From Discostella pseudostelligera (lineage: Eukaryota; Bacillariophyta; Thalassiosirophyceae; Thalassiosirales; Thalassiosiraceae), in the NCBI GenBank assembly GCA_036940085.1, contig JALLBK010000392.1:1-14499 (forward strand): 14,499 nt of DNA. The letters run 5' to 3'. A program made the translations under genes and the position numbers. Below, in pieces: positions 1 through 6,942 of the stretch. The notes below the pieces were generated by a model. That model saw only the letters and a program-made list of their open reading frames with translations, made no database searches and had not been told where the DNA came from. The stretch's first letter is position 1; the number at the start of each line of letters is the position of its first letter.

Positions 1-63
1 CTGGGCCGCTAAGCCCCTACAGGTTTGAAGCCTGCACCCACCACCAGGCAGGATCATGCACAC
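1..63 (-). tRNA. tRNA-Sec (anticodon TCA), 3' part cut by window edge
   Basis: Selenocysteine tRNA, which reads UGA as Sec when a SECIS element is present in the mRNA. On the minus strand the 5' end is at base 63. Visible parts in order: the 5' acceptor strand GTGTGCATG (55-63); a 6-bp D stem CCTGCC/GGTGGG closed by the 4-nt loop TGGT, a hallmark of eukaryotic tRNA-Sec; a 6-bp anticodon stem TGCAGG/CCTGTA with loop CTTCAAA, anticodon TCA at 26-28; and a variable arm with stem GGGC/GCCC and a loop containing TAGCG. The anticodon arm and the loop sequence are nearly identical to what I know of animal tRNA-Sec. The T arm and 3' acceptor strand lie beyond base 1. No TATA-like sequence is evident at about -30. 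Confidence 0.93.
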
Positions 64-190
64 AAAAAAGGTGTTGGTTGGTGTGAGGTGTGAGTTTCAA
101 GAGAAAAGGGAGACGATGAGCATGACCCCCGTTAAGTTATAATGATGGCATGACTTTGATATGGTAGCGGAACTTTTTGACGGCGCCGTC

Positions 191-388
191 TTACACAACT
201 CTTGCCGAGAATCGGCCGTCTTTGTTGGAGAGCAAGCGGCAAGCCGCGCCGGTGTTTTCCGTTTCCGGAGTGAGAATCTCTCTCGTTAGTACCCGGGGAA
301 TTTCCCCAAGGAGTGTATGCTCAATGATTGTGGCATGCCACAATGCATTGATATTGCCCTCGGCGATGATGGAGACAAGAGTGTCCAT
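191..388 (-). CDS. Doubtful small ORF, 65 aa, possible gene remnant or last exon
   Basis: I do not recognise this protein. The frame reads from an ATG at 388 to TAA at 191-193 and has protein-like composition (Val-Ser-Ile-Ile-Ala-Glu-Gly near the N-terminus). Upstream of the ATG the same frame stays open and plausible for 12 more codons (starting Ala-Asp-Gly-Tyr-Phe-Glu-Glu) before a TGA. The acidic run Asp-Glu-Asp-Leu-Ser-Phe-Leu lies directly upstream in another frame. That pattern could mean a frameshifted pseudogene, an exon with an acceptor near 430, or chance. It sits on the same strand as the tRNA-Sec, downstream of a TTTGGCGGGA motif at 606-615 read on the minus strand. Confidence 0.25.
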   Translation of the reverse strand: MDTLVSIIAEGNINALWHATIIEHTLLGEIPRVLTREILTPETENTGAACRLLSNKDGRFSARVV

Positions 389-846
389 GCAAAGCGGGGC
401 AACCTCCTCGAAATAGCCATCCGCTCATCGTCTCCCTCTCTCAAGAAACTGAGATCCTCGTCGGCGGCATCGATGTTCGATGTTGGTGGCTTCGCTGTGC
501 GTGTTTCTTGGTGATGGTGATGGTGATGTTCAGTCTGCGGCAAAGATTGCACGAGACAAGGAGTACCAATTCCAACAAAGGAGTTTGAGTAACCGATAAG
601 TGGTCTCCCGCCAAATTTAAAATAATCTTTGTACAAAGGAATCAATACAGTTTTACAGGCAAGTAACCGATAAGCGGTAAACCCTCTGCCACCGTCACCG
701 TCAACGCCGCCGCCGCTGCCCATGGCCATGCATAACTACTCATAATCAATTTTCGCTTTTCGTGTTTCCGCGTGAAAAATACGATCAAGGCGCTCATACT
801 CATATCCTAATCTCTTCCTCCCTAACACCACCTCTACATCATCATC
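389..846. promoter_or_regulatory. Upstream region of the eS10 gene, with repeated motifs
   Basis: About 460 bp without a well supported gene. It holds the near-identical direct repeats AGTAACCGATAAG(T/C)GGT at 588-604 and 662-678, an E2F-like TCCCGCCAAATTT at 606-618, and a GTGATG triplet repeat at 511-528. A pyrimidine- and CATC-rich leader runs straight into the eS10 ATG at 847. A minus-strand ORF (286-729) covers part of this stretch. It encodes a Gly-rich and His-rich low-complexity product and contains the promoter motifs, so I treat it as non-coding. Confidence 0.5.
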
Positions 847-1263
847 ATGTTCATCCCTAAATCCAACCGCATCGCCGTCTTCTCCTACCTCTTCCGTGAG
901 GGTGTCCTCGTCGTCAAGAAGGACACTGTCTCACCTACCCACCCCCACATTGAAGGTGCGACAAACCTCGAGGTTATGAATCTCGTCAAATCCTTGGCCT
1001 CTCGTGGATTTGTCCGTATTACCTTCAGTTGGCAACACAACTACTGCTATTTGACACCCGAGGGTATTGAATACTTGCGTGGATACTTGGGGTTGCCTGC
1101 GGAGATTGTGCCTGCTACGCATAAGAAGGCGGCAAGTCGTCCCGATGGACGTGAACGTGAGGAGGATAAGTTTGGTGGGGATGATCGTAAGCCGGCTTTC
1201 CGCGGTGGTGATAGGGAGTATCGTTCTCGTGAGGGTGGGTTTGGACGTGGTGGTGGATTGTAA
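847..1263 (+). CDS. RPS10: 40S ribosomal protein S10 (eS10)
   Basis: Structural protein of the small cytosolic ribosomal subunit, located at the beak of the 40S head. The 138-residue product is a single exon. The conserved winged-helix-like domain covers about residues 1-95: it starts MFIPKSNRIAVFSYLF, then VVKKDTVSPTHP, then a Ser-Arg-Gly-Phe-Val segment, WQHNYCYLTPEGIEYLR, and ends with LGLPAEIVPATHK, all family hallmarks. The basic, Gly/Arg-rich tail (residues ~97-138, ending GFGRGGGL) matches the RGG-type C-terminus of eS10. The length is slightly below the animal protein (~165 aa) because the tail is shorter. The start is the first ATG after a CATC-rich leader and matches the family N-terminus. 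Stop is TAA. Confidence 0.97.
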   Translation: MFIPKSNRIAVFSYLFREGVLVVKKDTVSPTHPHIEGATNLEVMNLVKSLASRGFVRITFSWQHNYCYLTPEGIEYLRGYLGLPAEIVPATHKKAASRPDGREREEDKFGGDDRKPAFRGGDREYRSREGGFGRGGGL

Positions 1264-1859
1264 GACGTAACTTCTTACTTCTTATGTTCATCAAGATGGC
1301 TTTGAACCCGAACCGAGAAATGCGAGACGATGTGCGATGTAGTAATAGGTTGGTTAGCATGAGAAGTGTGTTCTAACCCACATCGATTTGCATAAACGCG
1401 TTATTAATCATTCATAAATGTCTTGATTATAAGATACAGCTCGCATGTAGTTCCGTCGGGTGCCCTTTTCTCATTTATTTGGTTGTGTCTTAAGATCATC
1501 TATATTGATTGATCGCCCATCTTAAGATGATGTGAAGCATTGCTGTGGTGGCTTAATCTAGATATATTGTAATGTCAGGCACCAGCATCCATTGTCTTTC
1601 GTCTTTCAATCTCGCGTTCATGCATCATCACTCGTTGTATCGATTGTTCTTTCTATCTCGCGTTCAGCGACCGCGCATCATCACCGGCGTCACATAACAA
1701 ACACATTCAACAAAGCCCAACCAAGCTGTTGTTTCTAACGATGGCTGAGATCAGAGATGAATTAATTGAGGAATAGCATTAATCTTGACATCCTCTCGCT
1801 GATCATCATTCATCATCACCCAATCACCATCTATTTCTCTCATTCATCGATCACCCATA
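1264..1859. other. Convergent 3' intergenic region, no gene seen
   Basis: About 600 bp between the ends of the eS10 gene and the minus-strand S4-type gene. It is AT-rich and I see no convincing ORF, tRNA or snoRNA. It contains a perfect 12-bp palindrome CATCTTAAGATG (1518-1529) with a related TCTTAAGAT just upstream. It also contains a direct repeat around ATCTCGCGTTCA (1609-1620 and 1654-1665), each copy followed by GCATCATCAC (1622-1631 and 1675-1684). All three reading frames after the stop at 1860 were checked by eye for a missing S4 domain; none was seen. Confidence 0.5.
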
Positions 1860-2663
1860 TCATCCACTAAATGCAACATATCCTTGTTCATACTTCTTTC
1901 GTTCCACCCTCCGTTCCAATACCTTACTCAATTTCATCTCTTGAACCATTCCAGAAGGCATGAATTCATTATCATCACATAATTCCAATGATATACCGAC
2001 CCCCACCAATTCCTTGGATAATAATCGTTGTATGCGTTTCGAGACTGTAGGGTCTACCACCATGTAGGCATCATTATCAGTTGCAGTAATTATGATATCA
2101 CCCACTAATTCAAGTGGTATGCCAATAGAAGCCAATGCATTCGGGAAGGTATTGGACGATGCTAGATTGACATTTTGGATTCGTAGGACAGAACAGTAGT
2201 CTCGTTCGGCAGATGCACTATCTAATCCTAAATCAGGATGGAAGAGTACGAAACGACTACGTCTTCCTTCATCATTAGATAATGATGTTGTGTCATCCGT
2301 TACTATTTGAGATGGAGTTCGTCTACCACCCACTACACGATGAAAGCTCACATCTCCACGATGTTGAAATAATTCTTGTACTTGATTGGCATCATTTGGT
2401 TCTAGGAAGGGTGTGGCTTCGATAGACCAGGTATCGATGGCGAGTGTAGCTTGTGATTCAATATCGGATAAAAGTGTAGAATAGAGATGTTTTGGAATAT
2501 TGTTGATTGCACGGCCATCGCTCCTTCGTGTTATTGGATGTGGTTGAGACTGACACAATGTTCTTCGTACATGATGTGAATGTTTGTTAGTGAATTGGAA
2601 TGCAACGCACGTTCTTGATGCCACCGCAAGCGGCAGCACCATGAATGGGAGGGATGGCTTCAT
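1860..2663 (-). CDS. Plastid-targeted YlmH / photosystem II S4-type protein lacking its S4 domain
   Basis: The 267-residue product resembles the N-terminal part of the YlmH / cyanobacterial-plastid photosystem II S4-domain RNA-binding family. Key stretches are FLEPNDANQVQELF (~86-99), RFVLFHPDLG (~137-146), and NALASIGIPLELVGDI (~175-190), which matches the conserved 'lGlkreliGDi' core, then MVVDPTVSKRIQRLL (~201-215). The N-terminus is a hydrophobic signal-peptide-like segment (1-21) ending Val-Ala|Phe-Gln-Phe, then a basic Ser/His-rich stretch, which fits a diatom bipartite plastid presequence. The protein stops with TGA shortly after MKLSKVLERR (~243-252), where the S4 RNA-binding domain should begin. 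A missed 3' intron is possible, but no S4-like coding is visible downstream. It diverges from the gene at 3074 across a shared promoter. The family assignment is from motif memory. Confidence 0.72.
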   Translation of the reverse strand: MKPSLPFMVLPLAVASRTCVAFQFTNKHSHHVRRTLCQSQPHPITRRSDGRAINNIPKHLYSTLLSDIESQATLAIDTWSIEATPFLEPNDANQVQELFQHRGDVSFHRVVGGRRTPSQIVTDDTTSLSNDEGRRSRFVLFHPDLGLDSASAERDYCSVLRIQNVNLASSNTFPNALASIGIPLELVGDIIITATDNDAYMVVDPTVSKRIQRLLSKELVGVGISLELCDDNEFMPSGMVQEMKLSKVLERRVERKKYEQGYVAFSG

Positions 2664-3073
2664 CGTGGTGCTATGCTAATTTTTGAGCTGCGGATCGATT
2701 CTCCCCTCCCTATTGAGGCCTTTTGGGGCGGAAGAGATTCATGGATTCGCTATCGTCGGTGTCGGTGATGGAGGGAGGAAGAAGTTGGTGGATGGTGTTG
2801 GATGATGGAGTTGAAGAAGAGAGACGCGCTGACGTCATCGATCTATCTGGGCCAAAGCGGGAACTTCCCCGCCAAATTTCGTACGATACTTTCCTAACCG
2901 CGGGAACCTCCCCGCTATTTCATACCCCCACATCCAACTCTTTATTTCTATCTGTGCAGGCAGCTAGCTGCTGTCATAATATCTTTTACAGCTTATCACT
3001 TCTCAATCAATTCATACCAGAACAAACGACGATAGCGATCCAGAGGTGCAGGTCTACCCCAACTACCACTACC
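2664..3073. promoter_or_regulatory. Divergent promoter with CRE palindrome and duplicated E2F-like inverted repeat
   Basis: 410 bp between the S4-type gene (minus) and the small membrane protein gene (plus). It holds a perfect TGACGTCA palindrome (2830-2837) and two copies, 43 bp apart, of a small inverted repeat: GCGGGAACTTCCCCGC at 2857-2872 and GCGGGAACCTCCCCGC at 2900-2915. The first runs into CCAAATTTC and the second into TATTTC. Both arms resemble E2F sites. The plus strand is open in frame through this stretch from about 2723, but it has no in-frame ATG close to it that gives a conserved N-terminus, so I treat it as promoter and leader. Confidence 0.6.
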
Positions 3074-3502
3074 ATGACCCGCCGAACTCGAATTGGACAC
3101 GATGGCAGTCTCATACAAGATGGTGATGAAAATGGAACGAGCGGCGGCGGCGGCGGTGGTGCAGGAAGCGGCAGTGGTGGCAGCAGTACCGGTAGTGGTG
3201 GTCGTCGGCGGTTCTTGCCATGCGTACCCCGCCTTCCCAGTCGAATTGACACCTTTGGCTTCTATCTTGAGCTAAAACACTTTGCATTAGTCCTCTTATT
3301 TCTATCATTGACCATGGGTTCGGTAGGGCTAATGCTATTCCTTTCATTTTTTGCAATGTACACTTATTATCAACGACAATCGTCATCTTCGGGTGGTGGC
3401 AGTAGTGGTGGTCACAGTGGCGGTGCACGATGGAAAGATGGCAAGGCGACGGGATCGAATATCAAGGGTGTGGGTGATTTACCAAAGCCTCCGAAGGGAT
3501 GA
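3074..3502 (+). CDS. Small Gly-rich membrane protein, candidate C-terminal selenoprotein (SelK/SelS-like layout)
   Basis: Read to TGA at 3500-3502 the product is 142 aa. Start ATG 3074 was chosen because the upstream frame is promoter-like. Layout: charged N-terminus (MTRRTRIGHDG), Gly/Ser-rich linker (~23-45), Arg-rich patch, one long hydrophobic stretch (~67-97; one membrane span, possibly two), then a Ser/Gly/Lys-rich tail ending DLPKPPKG. Beyond TGA the frame continues Gly-Pro-Asn-Met-Cys and stops at TAA (3518-3520). If TGA were recoded, the protein would end Lys-Gly-Sec-Gly plus four residues, like the Gly-Sec-Gly end of selenoprotein K: one membrane anchor, Gly-rich tail, Sec near the C-terminus. 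It lacks the usual SelK Trp-Arg-Leu/Phe-Phe-Trp-Gly motif, so family membership is unproven. Other genes here use TGA as a true stop, so ordinary termination is equally possible. Confidence 0.6.
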   Translation: MTRRTRIGHDGSLIQDGDENGTSGGGGGGAGSGSGGSSTGSGGRRRFLPCVPRLPSRIDTFGFYLELKHFALVLLFLSLTMGSVGLMLFLSFFAMYTYYQRQSSSSGGGSSGGHSGGARWKDGKATGSNIKGVGDLPKPPKG

Positions 3503-3587
3503 GGCCCCAACATGTGTTAAGAGAGAAGCATGTATAAATAAATTCTTTTTGTGTGGCAAAGGGTAGGAGTAGGAGTAGGAGTTGGAA

Positions 3588-3807
3588 AAGGGACCAGAAA
3601 TGCAATACTCCTGATTTTTGTGCAACGTTCACACAGTTTCGAGGGAGGGATACAAAGTCCTTGCTCTGTATCGTTGCATAATGAATGACGCAATTGACTA
3701 CTATGGGGAACATCAGATCCCATTGAATTGCTGAAAATAGTCAGGCCGTATTGTGAAAGTGTACCAAGAGAATGTGTCGAGGAGTGGTCTGGATGTAAAA
3801 AATGTAG
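3588..3807 (+). repeat. Tandem structured repeat, copy A
   Basis: First of two ~220-bp tandem copies (with 3830-4047) in the 3' flank of the small membrane protein gene. Shared blocks in order: AAGGGACCAG, TTTTGTGCAACGTTC, CAGTTTCGAGG, CGTTGCA, GAATGACGCAATTG, ATGGG, AACATCA, CCCATTGAATTGCTGAAAAT, TTGTGAAAGTG, GTCGAGGA, TGGATG(T/C)AAA and AATGTAG. The segments between have diverged. TGCAACG (3621-3627) is complementary to CGTTGCA (3672-3678), and a GATACA/TGTATC hairpin lies inside. Confidence 0.85.
3685..3734 (+). promoter_or_regulatory. SECIS-like hairpin, copy A (candidate)
   Basis: Begins 183 nt after the candidate Sec codon. The 5' side ATGAC (3685-3689) faces 3' TGAA (3732-3735), compatible with the SECIS non-Watson-Crick quartet. 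Next come GCAATT/AATTGC (6 bp), an asymmetric internal loop, ATGGG/CCCAT (5 bp), and an apical loop starting GAACA that carries an AA. A possible lower helix is CATAAT/ATTGTG (3677-3682 with 3750-3755). The spacing from ATGA to AA is 20 nt, whereas canonical elements have about 11-13, so this is only a candidate. Confidence 0.35.
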
Positions 3808-3829
3808 ATTAGGATGTTAGAAATAGGAG

Positions 3830-4047
3830 AAGGGACCAGCTATTCAATTCTTCCTTGTTTTGTGCAACGTTCGAAAGGCAGTTTCGAGGAACTGTTCCAA
3901 ACTATCCCTCGTTGCACATATCCCTCGTTGCACATTGAATGACGCAATTGTTCACATGGGAAACATCAAAACCCATTGAATTGCTGAAAATAATAAGGCT
4001 GGGGTTGTGAAAGTGGACCTGTCGAGGATGGTTCGGATGCAAATGTA
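3830..4047 (+). repeat. Tandem structured repeat, copy B
   Basis: Second diverged copy of the 220-bp element. It keeps the same block order and the same long-range complementarity, TGTGCAACG (3861-3869) with CGTTGCACA (3910-3918). The middle has diverged into CAGTT/AACTG and GGAAC/GTTCC hairpins. An internal perfect 16-bp duplication, TATCCCTCGTTGCACA, is at 3903-3918 and 3919-3934. Confidence 0.85.
3939..3987 (+). promoter_or_regulatory. SECIS-like hairpin, copy B (candidate)
   Basis: Same fold as copy A: ATGAC (3939-3943), GCAATT/AATTGC, internal loop, ATGGG/CCCAT, apical loop AAACATCAAAA, and TGA at 3985-3987. The spacing from ATGA to AAA is 18 nt. The possible lower helix is CACA/TGTG (3931-3934 with 4006-4009); where copy A has a U-G pair, copy B has C-G. 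Stems and loop adenines are kept between copies while the internal loop differs in length and sequence. Confidence 0.35.
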
Positions 4048-4152
4048 GGGCGTGTCTTTATGAGATAGATTTACGTGTGCTTTTATTCATACGATATAAT
4101 ACGCTCAACATATCAAACAAATGCATCCTCTATCATAATTGCACTTGTATTC

Positions 4153-6604
4153 TCATTTTCTGTCCAGTGCCACACCATCATCGTCATCAATCTCATCATC
4201 ACTGCTATCATTGTTTCCCAAATCAAAACCCATTTTCTGCAAGGTGGCATACAGCAAACACCCCACTAGAATACCAAACACTACTCCCAATACCTGAAGC
4301 AACGCAAATGTTGTCAATACGACCCCGTACTCCGCACCGGTTACCTTCTCCCGTACATCCCACAACCACTCCAGCATTAAATCCAAACATATCATAATGA
4401 GTAAACTCCCAAAGAAGAAGTTGGGAACGTAGGCCAATATGTTTATTGGAATCACCACTGCCACTAAACAGAAGAATGCCAATGAGTATCCCATAAGTCG
4501 AGATCGTATCCCCATGCGAAGTGAGAATATTGTTTGGGAGAAAATGTAAGATCCTGTGTATCCGCCAGTAATTCCAGATAGGATGTTGCTAATGCCAACG
4601 GTGGTGAGTTCGTGATTGTAGTCGAGTGGACGTTTTAGTTCGAGTTCAATGGCAGCAATATCGAGTGAACTTGAGAGGGAGACGACTGATATCATGGCGA
4701 CTGATTTGAAGTGACGAATTGGAACGAATAGTTCTATTGTTAGAGTAGAGCAAGAATGGGTTCATGGTATGAAAATATGAAAACATCGTTTCATCTCACG
4801 CAGGGTTAGTGTTTGAGATGGCAACACCGTCCATACGACCTTATCCACCTTCAGAAAGTCCCAAGTGTGCTGCCTAAAACAGACGACAGTACACGTTAGA
4901 ATGCAAAACATCATCTACAATGGTCACAATCACCATGAACACTAACTCACCAAGAGGATGAGGAGTTGGCAGTTTTATTTATCCATCCACCTTCTGTGGC
5001 ACCATGCACACTCGATCCGGTCATCCACAACCATGCGTAAAATGTTCCCATGAGCATGACAATGCAAGCGGGAAGCACTGCCACATGGCGATACGTCCGC
5101 ACTGCCCAATAAATAAAGCACCCGCCAATCAGTCCAGGAAACAGATGCATCAGCGCATCTATCTGTGCAAACTTGTGCCACTGCGACAAATTGGTGACAT
5201 TGACACCGGCCATTAATGATAATCCAGCCTGACCACAAAAGAAACCGATGTATCCTAAATATCCACCCACCACCGAGTAGGGCAGCAGACGACAGTATGA
5301 TGCTAACTGGAATTTTCCAACGAGGATTAATGCACATCCAAGGATGGAAGTATAGAGACTCAACCCTATGGTAACGGTGGCAAGGATAGATTCATGACTA
5401 GCATCCTGTGCTTGCAATTTGGAGACAATATCGCTGGCCATGGAGCTCAAGAAGATCAATCCTGTGCATTTGTTTATGTTGGTGGTCAGACTCACTGCAT
5501 GCAGCGTAACGAAAACGTGAGATATGTGTTGCAAGGCATGAGAATGTACATACCTGCATCTTGCACCTGTCCCACCGCAAATGGCAACGATGATATCGTC
5601 GAGAATACTACTTGATGCACCGCTCCTGAAATCACCGTCAGTTTCATTAATATTGACAAATACGGTCGAAAGAATTCATGTTGATATATGATCGATCCAA
5701 AGGACATGATGATGGGTAACACGATGGAATAATTGACTAGACCGAATAGGATGGATATGTAGGGTGGATTATTGTCGTGCTGAGATTGCAGAGAAGGTTT
5801 TCGATGGCGTAGTTGTAGTGTTGCAGCATCATCGTCGTGTTCCTTGCATTGCTCCTTGCTTTCTATTAAGTTGTCGACACTATCCATTTCATACTGTGGG
5901 CTATGAATAGCTGAAGTGAACGCATGTTGATAACATTGAGGTATTGTCGTCGATGAAGTGATGTTCATCACTTTCCTACGCTCTGAATCTTCATCGATCG
6001 ATTGCGAAGGATTCTCATGAATCATTGTTATTGCTCCATAATAGCTACCCCCGCCATATATCTTAGTGTTGTTCTCATCATGAGTCATCTCCCCACCGTT
6101 CAGAAGACCATTCGCTGTTTTTGTTGCATCAGTAGTATTTGCATCGTCAAAATCCATTAAACTCAATCCTGACGTAGTCATACCACGAAGATAGTAGCTA
6201 TCATTTTTTGATGTACTTATTCCTCCGCCTTCCTCCAACAATGACGATAGAGTAGTATACACATTATTTGATGCAGTTGTTCTATCGGTGTCATTATCGG
6301 ATTTAACCACCACATTTCGACACCGGCCATGACGTGCTGCTGCTGCCGTCGCTCCGCGATGTTGTTGACGTTGACGATGCTGTTGCAGGTAGGCACGACC
6401 CCCACCACCTCCAGCTGCCAACCTTGGGCTTGATACCATTGGAGAACCACATAATAAATACTCATCGGCGGCCCACCATCGAGATGGAGAGCTAATGTCG
6501 TGTTCGTCGTCGTCGTTCATGTCGTTATTGTGACGGTGCTCGTTGTGTTCATCATCTCGACGGTTGTCGTCGTCATCATCTATCGAGTGGTTAGAGTGCA
6601 ACAT
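4153..6604 (-). CDS. SulP/SLC26-family anion transporter, four exons, no STAS domain seen
   Basis: Membrane anion (sulfate-type) transporter; substrate not determinable here. I infer exons 6604-5554, 5494-4951, 4873-4800 and 4733-4153, with introns 5495-5553 (GTATGT..GCAG), 4874-4950 (GTGAGT..TTAG) and 4734-4799 (GTGAG..ATAG). The joined frame is exactly 749 codons plus stop. Residues 1-~275 are a hydrophilic, Asp/Asn/His-rich, probably disordered tail. The transporter core follows: LPFAVGQVQDA (~340-350), GLIFLSSMASDI, LPYSVVGGYLGYIGFFCGQAG, and LDYNHELTTVGISN with ILSGITGGYTGS, the SulP signature, then four or so further hydrophobic spans. The LPFAVGQVQDA stretch recalls yeast YGR125W-type vacuolar SulP proteins. 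The C-terminus ends in a short acidic tail (~20 aa) where most family members carry STAS. The start is the 5'-most ATG after an in-frame TAA. It converges with the gene at 3074. Confidence 0.85.
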
Positions 6605-6942
6605 GTAAGGCCTACTACTGCTTTTACTACCACCATGGAGAGATCGTTAACGATGAGGTACCATATGGAAGGAATTCTATTTCATACGCCGACATCGATG
6701 CTGATTCAATTATTCAGACCTCGTTCTGACGCTGCATGAAGCTTGAGGAGATGATTGATGATTGAGACGGTTTCTAAACATCGCTTCCCGCCACTTTCTC
6801 ATCAATTTTGTTCGCTGTATTATCGCGATAATGATCTTCCCGCCATTTTATTCGCCAAATCGCCTCACTAGTCTTCGCCAAAACCATCACCAACATCACC
6901 GACCACACTCAACAATAAGCAAGCACAACATCACCATTGACC
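6605..6942. promoter_or_regulatory. Divergent promoter of SulP and 2OG-oxygenase genes
   Basis: About 340 bp between head-to-head genes. It contains two identical TTCCCGCCA motifs (6785-6793 and 6837-6845), the second followed by TTTTATTCGCCAAAT. Between them is a perfect 14-bp palindrome ATTATCGCGATAAT (6819-6832). The last ~70 bp before the oxygenase ATG are CA-rich leader. Small ORFs in this stretch have no recognisable content. Confidence 0.55.

Noticed and set aside
1..46. Plus-strand tRNA 3' end (CAGGTTTGAAGCCTG followed by CCACCACCA)
   Set aside because: The T-loop consensus is violated and the stem is short; the minus-strand tRNA-Sec anticodon arm explains the sequence fully.
286..729. 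147-aa minus-strand ORF with six His
   Set aside because: Low-complexity product from GTGATG repeats, covering promoter motifs of the eS10 gene; no family resemblance.
2723..3073. N-terminal extension of the small membrane protein (total 259 aa)
   Set aside because: The long ORF begins at TTG and runs through CRE and E2F-like motifs; composition is not protein-like before 3074.
3681..3735. Box C/D snoRNA (ATGAATGA ... CTGA)
   Set aside because: The C box does not fit RUGAUGA in either copy and no terminal stem lies next to the boxes.
3588..4047. CRISPR array or transposon terminal repeats
   Set aside because: Only two long diverged tandem copies, no regular spacers, no target-site duplication or transposase.
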